This document shows positions 1 through 11,640 of a stretch of 64,000 nucleotides of DNA, in pieces. The number at the start of each line of letters is the position of its first letter. The stretch's first letter is position 1. Source of the stretch: Pseudoips prasinana (taxonomy: Eukaryota > Arthropoda > Insecta > Lepidoptera > Nolidae); the NCBI GenBank assembly GCA_951640165.1, contig OX621241.1:5776001-5840000 (forward strand), read 5' to 3'. Made by a program: the position numbers and the translations under genes. Below the pieces are notes generated by a model. It made no database searches, had not been told where the DNA came from, and saw nothing but the letters and a program-made list of their open reading frames with translations.

Positions 1-236
1 TAAGGATATTGGAAAGGTAGTCGTTCTTTGGAATATTTTTTAAAAACTTCCATTTGGACCGTATACTCTCCGTATTTGTGCTTAGTCACTACCAACGTTG
101 GTTTCATTTCTATTTTCTTTTTTCGTTGCATCATCGCTCGTTTTTTCTTTGCTACATCGACACCTTCTCTGAGAATCCGATACTTTCTAACTAATCGTTT
201 GTGTACTGCTCCAGGTCGCCACTGGCGAGGGTGTGG
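1..236 (-). CDS. Exon 3 of the Cys-rich gene (partial at window edge)
   Basis: It follows the acceptor TTTCAG (237-242) in phase 0, matching the end of exon 2. All 236 nt to the window edge are open. It begins with a Pro-His-Pro-Arg-Gln-Trp-Arg-Pro-Gly-Ala segment and continues as a basic, Lys/Arg-rich sequence. The plus-strand ORF in the same place is its antisense shadow. The terminal exon or exons lie outside the window. Confidence 0.72.
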
Positions 237-3200
237 CTGAAATTTTAAGTCTTAGTTTAAGTAAGAAGCGATATTTAATGATTATTAATCGACGATATTC
301 ATAGCAGACTATTTATTTATTAATTATAATATGTATTTTAGGTAATATAAATGTCAGGACGTGTCAGCTTTTAAACTCAGTAAAGTATTCAGATACAAAC
401 AACAAAAATAAAACAATTTCTTTTTTTCAAAAGTTTATTTAGTGTTAAATAATCAGGTATGGCAATAAAAAATAGAAAACATATTAACGCAAAAATAAAA
501 ATAAAAGTGATTCAATATATTATTCTATCTCTTCCTTTACTATAACTTCCAATCCTATACAATTCCAGGTATATAAATGCCTGCATATAATAATTCACGC
601 TGAAAAAGTTTATTTAAAAATAAATTTGAATAATGGAAGGGATAAGCAGACACCCCCCTTGACCGAATTTCCAGTTAAATCTTAGCACGCTGAAGGATGG
701 GGGTTTGACTCCCAGTGTAAACAATCTTTATGCTAAAACTAAGATATTTGGGGTCTAGTTGGGCTCTGTCAAAACAAATATGAGAATCATTAGATCAGTA
801 GTGTGAAGCCAAATAAAATCCACCACCTGGCCTTCTTAGCTACTGCAGGTTGGAGATGAAGCAACAGTCGCTCGAATACTGCTAGAATAAGAGCCGACTC
901 AAGAGAAATGGTATGAGGCACGGCAAGATGAATGAGAACCATGACTTTTTTTAATTTTTCCAACACGCATAAAACCATTTTTTTTACTGTGATTCATGTT
1001 AATTATTGCGGTCTATTATAACAATTTATTACGATAATCCTAAGAAATTAAAAGTTTAGTTTTAACTCACCCTTATATGTTGGTCCATGTGTCTTCTTAT
1101 AAGGATTTATTATTTTAACTGTTAAACCAAATATTGTTGACAGCTAAAAACTTAACACAAAATTTATCATAATTTTTACAGTTAATTTAAAAATGGACTC
1201 ACATGTATCGGTTCTTTGTAGCACGTAACATCTATTGATGATCAATAGCGGATATAAAACGTTCTTCCTAATCTTAACAACTTAGTGTATACAGTATAAA
1301 CAACTATATTGCTTTGATGACTGAACTTTTGCTAGTGAATACAAGTAGGTATCTGATTCGTGTTTTGAGTTCAATGACTCGTTTTCACAATATCCTTTAA
1401 ATATATATTATATAATTAAAATAAAAATAAATAAAGGCCTGGCCTTTAATATTAAGTTTGACATTGAAATTGACTTCCCCATGAATGACTAACCCTCTGA
1501 CCTCGATTATTCCGAACCTGACCCGAAATCCTGACCCGGTCGTGGGTTAGGTTAGGAATATGAAAAAAATAATTAGTTTTTATTTCGAACGTAACCCTAG
1601 TCCTAACCTGACCCGACGTGTCGTTCCTATCATAACCCGAATTGCGAAGTAGATAGGATTCCCTCTCCCCTTTATAATAAAAAGAACGTATGTGTCAAAT
1701 CAGAGTTTAATATTTGAAACACCTAATTAAAATATCACAGAATCAACATAATTATTGAATAATCAATATACTTATAAAAAAAATTCACATCATTAATGAT
1801 ACATTTACATAAAATGTAAAAAAAATCTGTTGAATGTAAATTTAATATTTCTAAACTGTCCCTCACATTACCATTTTTTCGGTATTTCTTTTCCCTCATT
1901 AATAATTGAGTAATGAAAATATCACAGAATCAACATTATAATTAACAATAATAATAAAATTATTTCTGTCTCCAAATCAATGATTTATTGATTAAAGATT
2001 TTTTTGTCGAATATAAAATTACCTTAACATTTCTAAGGAGTGACCTACAGTAATCTTTCCATTTTTGACTTGACCTACAACGTACAAAATCCATAAATCT
2101 CGGTTAATTGAATTTTCGCTCCTATTTTTAATTAAAATATTTCTTTTTTACAATGTTTAAATCAGAATCACATTTGAAAGAATTTAAAACTGTCATTAAA
2201 TTGCAGTTTCCTCGGATTTTTTTATTAATCCGATTATGCCACCCTTCAAGACAATTTGTGGTCCTGTGTCGTTCCTCGCTAACACACCAGACGTCAATAA
2301 ACTTCTCATCTTTTAACCACTGCTTAAACATATAAGCTGAGAATGAATTTAATTTTTCATCAGAGTTCATAACATCCAAAATGTAATTCCAACCTTCAAT
2401 AATTAAATTTCGGGGCAAAAGAGGTAAAGCAGTGCACAAAGCTACTGTTCGGTATTGTAGCTTACTTTTATCTAATTTTAATTCTTTAGCTCGTTTCTTC
2501 ACAGCCTTTGCCATATGGATCTGACAGCCCTTAATCTGGACTTCAGGAAAAATGAATTGCATAGCATTCATAGCTGCTTTTTCAAAATCTGAGGTAAACT
2601 TGAGAGGTTTCCAGTTCGGTATTACTGTTTTGATTAAATCAAAAACTATCTTATATGTATTCTCGTTCATTTTGGTCATGAGCACGTATACTAGTGGTAT
2701 AACACGTGTGTGCTCCATGTCACTGTTGTCATCTCCGTGTATGGTGTAAATTTGTTTGAATGGAGTAGGACAACTTTTAAATGTGCCATCACCAAAAAAA
2801 TGTTCTAATACCGACATAAGTTTTTTCGCCTCTTCACTAGCAAATATTAATATACGGTTAGCGTCATCGCGATAGTCTGCTATCAAAAAATCATTAAATT
2901 TCGGTGGAATTTCCACATCTTCGGGTTTGTTAAATTTGATTTTTTTAATATTCTCTTTTTTGTTTCTATTATAATAAAGTGAAGATTTAACACTTTTGAA
3001 ACTAGGAACTTTTGTAACTAGTTGTATACCAGTGTCATTAATTGAGGCTATAGTTTCATTGAAAATGGTCGGTACAGGCTCAAAATTTGAATTTACAACA
3101 GCTTTTTTTAAGCTATCCAATTTTATGTCGACTTCGTTTTTAGCCACATCAGGAGTGCATTTATGTATTGTCTCTTTGACTATCGTTGTGTTTTGCTGTA

Positions 3201-6200
3201 AAATAAATTTGACATTGTTATTTTATCATTAACTCTGATACTATCGGGTCAGTCAAGAAAAAGATTGGATACAATACCTTCACAGTTAACGACCCACCGC
3301 ATTTAACATTTTTGTGATATTTAACGCATCTCCATACAACTGTTTCTTTGTTTATTCTTTTCTTTGTGTACAGGTAACCAGCTCGTAACAATAAAGTACC
3401 ACCATTTTGATTTATAAAATTTAAATCACAAGTATTATACGAACATCCTGGTACATTAGACATATTCTGCAAAATAAAACCAAGTTCTAGTTATTTATCA
3501 TTGCGCATCATAGACGGAAATATGCAACCAACAATGCACATTAAAGGATGTCAATTGATTAACTTACCGTTTATATACATTTAAATTGCACAGTTTTATA
3601 TGACAACAGCGCATCACACACAATTATACAAGTGATAACAGAATAAATAAAGTTGCGGTACTTAGAAAAAAATATTTTCGAAAGTACCTTCATTTCAAGT
3701 TTGTTTGTTCGCTTAAGTTAGTGTACGAGTAGGGTAGGTACTGTTCCGAAATATTAAAGTAGTTTTACATTCGACAGTTTTATTTTACAATTTTTAAGGT
3801 TCATGTTTGTTCATGAAATATATTTATTTTGTGATATTTTCATTACTCAATTATTAATGAGGGAAAAGAAATACCGAAGAAATGGTAAGGTGAGGGACAG
3901 TTTAGAAATATTAAATTTACATTCAACAGATTTTTTTTACATTTTATGTAAATGTATCATTAATGATGTGAATTTTTTTTTATAAGTATATTGATTATTC
4001 AATAATTATGTTGATTCTGTGATATTTTAATTAGGTGTTTCAAATATTAAACTCTGATTTGACACATACGTTCTTTTTATTATAAAGGGGAGAGGGAATC
4101 CTATCTACTTCGCAATTCGGGTTATGATAGGAACGACACGTCGGGTCAGGTTAGGACTAGGGTTACGTTCGAAATAAAAACTAATTATTTTTTTCATATT
4201 CCTAACCTAACCCACGACCGGGTCAGGATTTCGGGTCAGGTTCGGAATAATCGTCTGACCTTCGCGTGCCAACACTTCAAAGTGTTAAGACGATTGCTAT
4301 TCAAGATTAAGGGCCGCATTACACTAGCCCGTTAAAAAGCCCGTTTTAAAGCGAACGGGCTGCATTGATCCTACAGGGCTCGAAACGTTGGTTTTTAATT
4401 TCGTTAGCCACGTATTCCAAAAGATTCTGACCAGAAACCATTGGCATATGCATTGTTACTAAAATACATAAATAAAATAAAAAAGGTTTTTATTCACGTA
4501 GACTTTAAAAAAGCGCTTGTAAATAGTCAGAACATGTTTGTAGTAATATAGTTGTATACATTATTATTTCTAGTAACATAGATATTTAGGTACACATTGT
4601 ATGAAAACATTTATAAAATTTATTTTATTATAGCATTGATATTTAGCTAGCTCGTATCAAGTTATTGTCAAGAGATTATGTTTAATTATCTAGTTTAAGT
4701 CTAATATTTTTACTACATATTGTCAATGGTTCTGTCTATATTAAGGTATTATTATTATGACGGACCTTGTGTTAATAACGACGGTCGCGCTTTAATGCTA
4801 CCACCGGATCCAATGCGCCCCAACTGAGAAGACCCAGCGAAACAAACTCAGTGGGTTCATCTACTACCGGTTTCAACACGACCCAGTTGAGTCGGTCCGG
4901 CGAAACATACTCAAGCGGGCATGAACACGGGATTTGGTCCAATTAGAGTAAGTAATAATTTAGTTGGCAAACACAATATATGCTCGATCGGTTGTCTGAA
5001 TGCTTATTATTTTAGATTATACTAGCGGCCCGGTACGTGCTTCGCTACGTATAAGGCATAGTAATAAAAAAAATGATTATTAAGTTCATTTACTCAAACA
5101 AAAAAATATTTAAAATTGCTAAAAGATGTTGAATTTACACTTTTTCAAGACTTTTTTTTAATTTTCTCTACGTACAAACCTTCCCTGGACTTCCACGAAT
5201 AATTCAAGACCAAAATTAGCCAAATCGGTAAAGGCGTTGTTGACTTATAAAATTACAACGAAAAGTGGCATTGATTTTTATATATATAGATTTAGGTATA
5301 CAAAAGAAAAACTTCGAAACAATAACATTATTAATTTTGAGACAGAGTCAATAATTTTAAATTATGTATATGATAGCACTCATTTACAGATAGTTCACGT
5401 AACTCAGCAGATCAGTCATGTCTATATGGCTACAAGGTCTCCAGCGAGCAATGTGCAGGTAGGTAGTGAGAGCCAGACGTCTTTGTCATCGATGTACTCT
5501 TTAGTGGTGTAATAACCCCTAGCCATAAGTACACGTTTAATATGTGTTTTAAATCATGTGTCAGGCAGATCAGTAATTTGAGTAGGAAGCTTGTTATAAA
5601 ACCTAATACAATTTCCTAAAAATGATTTATTAGTTTTGCTTACTCTAAAGCCTGGCATGGCTAGTTTGTTTTTATTCCTAGTATTTATATTATGCAATTC
5701 ACTTTTCTTTTTATATTTATGAATATTTTTTCTAACAAACATTATATTCTGATATATATATTCCGATGGCACGGTAAGTATATTTATTTCTTTAAACAAA
5801 TCAGCAAGGGAAACCGAGAAACTAGTATTCACTAAAATCATTACCTACAGGAAAAAGGATTTAGGCCAGCCCCAAACTTCAGCTTGCTGGTAAGCAAGCT
5901 GAAGTTTAGGGCGGTAAATAAGGCTGAATTAAATTGTTTTACAGAAATAAATAATATATACATGGAGAAACTTAGTCTCAATAATTTAGAAAGTCTTCTC
6001 TCTTCTGAAATAATATTGATGAAACCAGATTCTGAATTGACCACACCTGTTTTGGTACAGATTCCCTGCACAATACATCTGTTAGAAGTGATAAAGATTA
6101 TAGGTACAGGGTTTTATGTAAATTCACCGTCTGTATCTTTATTAGAACACAAAAAATAATATGAAGAATGAAAAGGAAAAATTCAATTAGTTCGCGTCGG

Positions 6201-9200
6201 TAACGTTACGACCGACAATTTTGTTTAATTCGGTTTACCGTGAGGTCACATTACAATAAGGATTCTGAATAATTTGAACAACAACACTATTTACATAAAA
6301 AATAGGAAAATATGACACTATTTGTCGCGTATCGCGAGTCTGTTGTACCTACTTAATGTTGGTGGTTTTATTGGTCAAAAGCAGAAAAATATTCTTACTT
6401 TCATTCCAGGTATGTCAGTGGCATTCCACATCCAGCCCATATTCTTTGGGACGGAAGGATAGGGATAGGTGGAAATAGAGGTTGTGTTATCCAGACGAAT
6501 TTGAAGATTTTCTTCTGGGGCCTTGCTTTGTTTCGCACCTTTCTTTACTGGAAATTTGTGAAATATTTAATACAATTTAAGCAAGTCTATTAGCAATGCA
6601 AACGAATAACAGTATTGTTTAAAAATTATTGGGTAACCAAACAAAATCGATTAACTGCCAATATCTACTGAACACTGAAAATTTCGCAATTTGGTTTCAG
6701 TCAACTAAAGATTAAGAAATATATTCCTCAAATACCGTTTCGTGTTATTTGGAGAGAAGTCTCACAATTACGAACGGAATTTTAAGTTGGCAATCACAAA
6801 GGTTATCTTAGAATACAATAAACTACGCACCACTTTCTGCAATGTTGGTAGTGAATTTCCCGACTTTCTGTTTATGTTCTTTTATTTTCTTAGATTTTGC
6901 GACTTTTTCTATGTTATCTGGCATTTTTTCAACTGGCTTTTCCACCGGAGGAACTTTTCCAGATGTTTTTGCCGCAACTTGTTTTTTCTCAGCTTCTGGA
7001 GAACCAGCCCTTGAAGAACCCTTATAATTTTTAACACCACTCTTATTAACATTTTCAGTAGCGTCGTCATCTGGCCACGGACTTTCAACCTTAATATACT
7101 TCTTATTATAAAGTTTATGGAATACAGGGCATGGATGAGGTTTCATGTATTCTGGCTGATCTTTCATATCATCTCCAAAGCTCTCGAAGCCTCCACAAAC
7201 TGCGCAATATGTTGTATTCTTGCTAAAATTAAAGTCACAAACGCAATCGCAATAGCAGTCATCTTCTTCAAGCCTTTTCTTTTTCTGGTTACTGGATTCA
7301 CCATCTATAATTATATCTTTAATTCTATCCGCCATATCGCAAGATTTTACACAGCAAGGGTTACGTATTTCAGAAAATTCTATAAGTACATTGCTGTCTG
7401 CAGGACTGGGTGTTATTTCCAACTTGCTTGGGCATACCGGATGAACACACTTTGTATCATCTTGTTTTTTATCTAGTTTAAATGAACACGTCGTTTTTGA
7501 GCAAAATGTCTTTTCTGATAAAGCGCTTGGGCAATCCGGTGCGCAGTATTTATACACAGAAGAGATATCTGATGACCCTGGATGATGTTGGTCTGAGGAC
7601 GCATTTGATGATTTACTGGAGGCAGATTTAGCTGACTTGGCGGGTGGCGACTTATTGGGTTGAGATCTGGCGGATTCAGACTTACCAGATTCTGAAGGGA
7701 TTTTATTCACAGGATCGTCATATTCAACGGTAAAATAATATATATTGTATACTGGGTAAGATTTTCCAACATATGGGCAACCTTTCGACTCACAATTACT
7801 AACGTCACTGCTAGATTCTGAACAGTCTTTGCTACAGATAGATGCACAAGACTCTCTGTGGTTGACTGCTTTTTGCATTATTTGAAGACACGCACATTGA
7901 GTGGAAAGTCCTTCGAGTGTTGCTCCTTGTGTGAAATCACCTTCACTTCGCAGGAACTCCTGGATCTTTTCAGCTATTGTACACTCTTTACTTCCACATG
8001 GTCCAATAATGTCAGAAATATTAAACTCAACGTGATCTTCTTCAACAAGGTTTTCAATATAAGCTCTCATATCTCTAGCAATTCTACAATCAGCTTTTCC
8101 ACATGGGCCTCTTATGTTAGCGATATCAAAAGTTGTGCCTCGGTTCTTACTATTATATTTCTTACCAGCATCGATACAAAGTGGACACGGTCCACTTTGT
8201 ACATCTTGTTTGAATCGTTTAGCCAACTGACCTTCGGGCCAACTTGTCTCCCTACAATAGCAAAGTCGGTCGATATCAGTCGCCTTAATTCTCGGTCTTA
8301 TAGTGGGCTGTGGTGTTAACATTCGCATATTATCATTGCACGATACAATGATTTTTCGAACATAATCAATAATAAAATCGATGGTTGGACAAGTTTCTGG
8401 CGATTTGTATTTTGAATCAGGTGGCTTATCTATGTGCCCTAAGCAACAAACGTTTTCCTCATTAAAAAGAGTAAGATTGGCTCCAGGAGCGTTACGGTAA
8501 TTTGCATATACAACTTTCCGGGACTTTATTGGTGGCTTATCGACTGTATAACAGTTTTCTGTCTTAGTGATATTCTCTTCGAAAACTTCATCAGTAGTTT
8601 TCATTGTGCATATAAATGAAGTTGTTTTGGAATTAATTCCCGTATAAAGACATTTTCTGACATTGTCATCCTCTGACAGCGTCCGAAATGCTGTAGTGAC
8701 CTTCTCGTTCAAATTAATTAATCTCACTTGAACACCAATTTTTGCCATCAATTTACCTGTTCCCTCTTGAAAAATATTATATTCCTCTTTTAATATTACT
8801 GGTGCTGGTTCTTCGCAGTCAATAAGCTTTTGTAAATATGCTAAAAATATGGGATCCCATGGAATCCTGATTGCGCCTATAAATTCCAAATTCTCCTCCT
8901 TGCTCCATAAGGAGAACTCTATAGGCCATTTTTCCATAGTCTGTTTTAAAATTTCTGCACTGCTTGCAAATAAAACTGATTGTCCAGCTTGTATTGCTGG
9001 TTCAGGTGGAGGCACTTCAATGGCACCCTTCTTCTTCTTTCCTTTCCCCTTCTTTTTTGGCTTCGGTTTTTTCTTTTTCTTTCCCTTTTTACCAGGTGGC
9101 TCAGGAGGAGATGGTAGAGGTTCGGGCATAACTATATTCATTTTCTTTGGGTCTTTTAGTTCTAAAGAAAATATGTCTGCAAAATCAGCCTTTACAACTA

Positions 9201-9276
9201 ATTGGCGACTCTCGACCATGCTTTGTAAACTTTCCATCCCCACTTCAAAAACAAACATTGCATTTTTCACCGCCAT
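1..9276 (-). CDS. Cys-rich insect protein, three exons, 3' end off window
   Basis: Predicted join on the minus strand: 6831-9276, 6399-6547, 1-236 (continuing beyond the left edge), at least 943 residues. The introns are 6548-6830 (GTGCGT...AG, phase 1) and 237-6398 (GTAAG...CAG, phase 0), and the reading frame stays open across both joins. The start ATG is at 9276-9274. The protein has a Lys-rich stretch (about 63-83), many Cys pairs, three related GPCG-x3-C modules (about 389-410, 424-445, 637-658), a Ser/Lys low-complexity linker (530-565), then a Trp-rich segment in exon 2 and a Trp-Arg-Pro-Gly-Ala motif opening exon 3. I see no signal peptide or membrane span. The layout resembles uncharacterised insect families such as DUF4788/DUF4776, recalled and not searched. 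The function is unknown. The pattern of Cys pairs suggests metal binding (inference). Confidence 0.8.
1504..1925 (+). repeat. Left terminal inverted repeat of the MULE
   Basis: It begins CGATTATTCCGAACCTGACC and pairs along its whole length with the reverse complement of 3831-4253. The inner part contains a short direct repeat (AATATCACAGAATCAACAT near 1730 and again just inside the arm near 1918). Confidence 0.92.
2128..3463 (-). CDS. MULE transposase with FLYWCH zinc finger, two exons
   Basis: Predicted join: 3278-3463 and 2128-3195, with an 82-bp intron (3196-3277, GTATTG...TTTTACAG), giving 417 residues from the ATG at 3463. The first exon has the FLYWCH pattern (Phe, Leu, Gly-Tyr, Trp-x-Cys, Cys), and the closing His-Lys-Cys-x-Pro comes from the start of exon 2, which confirms the splice. 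The MULE core in exon 2 shows Gly-Asp-Gly-Thr-Phe (codon 2790-2788), Ser-Asp-Phe-Glu (Asp 2589-2587), the Cys-x2-His pair of the GCQIHMAK motif, and a Glu in Cys-Leu-Glu-Gly-Trp-His (2247-2245), giving a complete DDE triad. No stop or frameshift was seen. A TTTTGCAG just upstream of the ATG could be the acceptor of a 5'-UTR intron. Confidence 0.85.
3831..4253 (-). repeat. Right terminal inverted repeat of the MULE
   Basis: Reverse complement of 1504-1925, differing only in two substitutions and a poly-A/T length change. It directly abuts the second TCTGACCT target copy at 4254-4261. The promoter for the minus-strand transposase probably lies in or just inside this arm (inference). Confidence 0.92.
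4470..4980 (-). mobile_element. LINE 3'-end fragment
   Basis: On the minus strand this ends in an A/T-rich tail after GTCTACGTGAATAAAAACC. The same 3' end recurs at 58085-58345 (plus orientation) and at 44643-45025 (interrupted by a SINE). The GC-richer part at 4780-4935 looks like the untranslated or coding end of the same element. No open frame is left. Confidence 0.6.
5022..5290 (-). mobile_element. Helitron-like fragment
   Basis: On the minus strand it starts TCTATATATA and ends in GCCGCTAG followed by T, that is, a TC start and CTRR end with A/T flanks as Helitrons have. Its middle is diverged from the other copies in the window. No coding capacity. Confidence 0.5.
5554..5841 (-). pseudogene. 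LINE reverse-transcriptase C-terminal fragment
   Basis: About 95 open residues with the typical end of a Jockey/CR1-type ORF2: a Leu-Thr-Val-Pro-Ser-x-Tyr-Ile-Tyr motif, an Asn-Thr-Arg-Asn-Lys motif, and Phe-Tyr-Asn-Lys-Leu-Pro. The reverse-transcriptase core and 5' part are missing. A similar but distinct end is present at 28019-28698. Confidence 0.7.
5869..5912. repeat. Short hairpin, 20-bp arms
   Basis: Arms at 5869-5888 and 5893-5912 (core CAGCTTGCT/AGCAAGCTG) with a 4-nt GGTA loop and one mismatch. It lies next to the LINE fragment, in the intron of the Cys-rich gene. Confidence 0.7.
6399..6547 (-). CDS. Exon 2 of the Cys-rich gene
   Basis: 149 nt between an acceptor (TTTCCAG, 6548-6554) and a donor (GTAAG, from 6398). 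It begins by completing a Val codon split after exon 1 and stays open for 49 more codons. It encodes a conserved-looking segment with Tyr-Pro-Tyr-Pro and Gly-Trp-Met-Trp-Asn. It is too short to stand out as a long ORF, but frame continuity on both sides supports it. Confidence 0.75.
6831..9276 (-). CDS. Exon 1 of the Cys-rich gene (residues 1-815)
   Basis: A long open exon starting at ATG 9276. The genomic frame runs on to a TAG at 6825-6823, but a donor GTGCGT begins at 6830, and using it joins cleanly to exon 2, so the apparent 817-residue ORF end is taken to be intron read-through. The exon carries the Lys-rich block, the CxxC-like pairs around residues 339-341 and 364-367, and all three GPCG-like modules. 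Confidence 0.85.
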
Positions 9277-9939
9277 CGTTAATTTTTCTTTTTTATTATC
9301 TGAACCTTGGAAATTTTCAACAAATATTATACATTTTTTTTATTTTGCTTTTGATTACTTAAACAACAATAATTTTGATTGAAAACTTGTCAAATGTTTT
9401 TTTTTTAATTTCTTTGTTTGATTATATTTTGATTAAAGCTTTCTTGTTCAAACACTCCTGTACCCATACTACGAGCAACCTATAAATAATAAAAAGATAG
9501 CTAAAATGTTGACAAAGAAAATAAGTTTCAAAGAGACATAATAACATAAAAAACAAAAATGAAAAATATCAACAAAATTGATAACATCTCGAACTACGCT
9601 ACGGTCCCAAAAGTGCCGTTTTGCCTTTTAGCAATACTGTCTTTAACCCAAGAAAGACCGGCTTTCTAATAATTAAGAAGCCGGTAATTATTACGGGAAT
9701 CATAGATCAAGCGTTTTGCGTTCTCGCGAATAAATAAACGCGTAAATACCACGGCCCAACGTTTCGAATCTAAACGGTTCAAAAACATAATTTCCAATTC
9801 GGTTGGTGTAGGTATTTATACTTTATTTGAGAGCTTCAGCTCATGCAACAGCAGGCAGATGCTGATTGATTTGATCAGTCTCGATAATGGGAAATCTTAA
9901 ATTGAATCGTCCGGTGGGTCACAAACCAGCACCTTTTAC

Positions 9940-10215
9940 CAATCCGGGGTAAGCGAACTGCTTTATGCTACGTACGAAACACACACACAAAAAAGTCCAG
10001 CAGCGTCTTTCTGTGTACTGGAGTAGCATACCCGCGCCGTGTTCCCGGGGCTCCTCCCATCACGACAAGAGAAGTCCACGACGGGTTAGGTTTAGTCAGT
10101 GCGAGTCCGACATTATAAAAAGGCTACAAAAATATAATGGACACATTTCTACTGTGGAAATATTTTGGTGAGGCCTTTGCCCAGCCGTGGATGATATTCA
10201 GCTGACATGATGATT
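9940..10215 (+). repeat. LINE-derived interspersed repeat
   Basis: Contains GTGCGAGTCCGACAT and nearby CCCGGGGCTCCTCCCA, diverged from the retroposed element at 46175-46644, and ends in GAGGCCTTTGCCCAGCCGTGGATG followed by ATGATGATT, the common 3' end of several repeats here. No open frame. Confidence 0.5.
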
Positions 10216-10580
10216 ACGAATAATGGTATAAAAACAATATTTAATTTTAACAGTTTCTTTAGCTTTTATATTAAATATTATTATGTATTGTCTTTCTTCT
10301 ATAGCGGAAAATTACGTTTAGTTAAAGGGTGTATAGTGATAAAACGTTAATTTGATATCTTTTGAGGACCAACGAAACGTAGGTACTATATCAGCTGATT
10401 ATGTCACATTGACATACGTTTGACTTATGTGAATTCTGCATTACGAAATCGCAAATACTTAAAATAATATGATAAAATAAGTTTTCCACAGCGCAATCCA
10501 CGTGAAAACGTCTCATGATGTTGGCTCTAAGATCAGTAATCGAAAACAGTTGATGACTGTATTATAATTGTGATTTTTAG

Positions 10581-10586
10581 GTAAGT
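10581..10586 (+). promoter_or_regulatory. Candidate 5'-UTR splice donor of the first carrier gene
   Basis: TTTTTAG|GTAAGT is a strong donor. Two acceptor candidates (TTTTAG at 13495, CGTAG near 13517) sit just before the ATG at 13522. A 2.9-kb 5'-UTR intron is plausible; RNA reads would decide. Confidence 0.25.
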
Positions 10587-11379
10587 AACCTAGCCTAGTA
10601 GATATTACCTAGTTGTAAGTTATTATTGAAAACTAACACAATATTTCCATCTAAATGTGTGATGTGCCGTGTGCATTAATTTTTATTACATCATTAGTTT
10701 AGTGCGAGATCTTTTATGACATGAAGTAACATTTGTCTGAAGACAAAACATATATTAATATCATATTCGTTTAAAAATAATAATTATAATTGGTTGCGAG
10801 TTTCTTCAAGTTAAAATTAGAGGCCTATAAGTAAGTACTTTTATTGTGACAAATAGATAACATAGGATCAACAACTTTTATACTTCTTTGCTATTCCTTC
10901 GTTTTTAAGCATGTTCTATTTTATAATTTAAAATTCCTGCATTCAGTTTGTGTACAATTAGCTATATTCTATCAATGTGTGTATTGTACTCAAGCCTGCC
11001 GAAAACCTACATATTATAATAACATTTAAGTATGACACTAAAATTTGAGTGATTGAATACACAACTAAGAAGTGTTTCAAATAATATTTTTAGCTTATAC
11101 TAATTAATTAAAATACACCTGCATTTTTAAATATGAAATTTCTAATAATATAAAATTATGGCACTATTACACCTAACCATAATCTGTAATATTATATTTT
11201 TTGGTCCAAAAAAAGATAATTTTATTGATAGTAAAAGGAAATAAAAATTTAATAACATTACATTTTTTAAGGTTGTAATAAAATTGGTGACTGTTAAAAT
11301 ACCTTTTTTACAAGATATTAAACTCCACAGCCTCATTAGGCTAGTATTAAAGTGTTGAACCAAATATAAGGAGGTCCTA

Positions 11380-11640
11380 GGGGGGACCAAATAAAGGATA
11401 TTGGGATTTTTGTGCTAAGGGGTAAGCCCAGAAACTGGGAGTTGGAGGTGACACACCTGTGCCACCAAAAGCACATAAAGCCATTGGTCCTGTATGTACA
11501 TGAACTCTTTTTGGTCTGGTCAGCTCTCTGTTCTATCTGATTATGAGAGTGAGGCAAAAGGAAGTACACCTGTGTTTGAGCACACATTTGTGCATTATAA
11601 TATCAAGCACATGAGTAGTATCTATTGAGACCGGCCATGG
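11380..11640 (+). repeat. Diverged SINE body (CCTCGTTGGTCTAGCGGTAG family)
   Basis: The tRNA-like head is lost, but the body aligns by eye with the better copies at 27140-27512 and 37200-37525: a stretch on accession-like AAAGCC-TTGGTCCTGTA, then GAGAGTGAGG and ACACCTGTGTTTGAGCACACA. Confidence 0.5.

Larger units (their letters stand above)
1504..4253 (-). mobile_element. Mutator-like (MULE) DNA transposon, FLYWCH type
   Basis: A 2750-bp element bounded by terminal inverted repeats at 1504-1925 and 3831-4253 and flanked by an exact 8-bp direct repeat, TCTGACCT (1496-1503 and 4254-4261). The two arms differ by about two substitutions and one base in a homopolymer, so the insertion is recent. 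It encodes a two-exon transposase with a FLYWCH zinc finger and a MULE-type DDE core. Long inverted repeats and an 8-9-bp target duplication are the hallmarks of MULEs. The insect Phantom group is the likely relative (inference). Confidence 0.9.
237..6398 (-). other. Intron 2 of the Cys-rich gene, repeat-filled
   Basis: This 6.2-kb intron contains, from left to right: AT-rich sequence with no recognised feature (237-1495), the MULE transposon (1504-4253), a LINE 3' end (about 4470-4980), a Helitron-like fragment (5022-5290), a LINE reverse-transcriptase 3' fragment (about 5554-5841) and a short hairpin (5869-5912). The MULE transposase is on the same strand as the host gene, so it could be carried in the host pre-mRNA. 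Confidence 0.7.

Noticed and set aside
28..240. Plus-strand ORF of 70 codons at the left edge
   Set aside because: It is antisense to exon 3 of the Cys-rich gene, which has good splice signals and matching phase.
6823..6830. Stop codon of the 817-residue reading frame as the protein end
   Set aside because: It lies in an intron; a donor at 6830 leads to an in-frame exon, so the frame end is read-through.
8849..9382. Plus-strand ORF of 177 codons
   Set aside because: It is antisense to exon 1 of the Cys-rich gene; its Phe/Gly-rich composition is the complement of the Lys/Pro-rich block.
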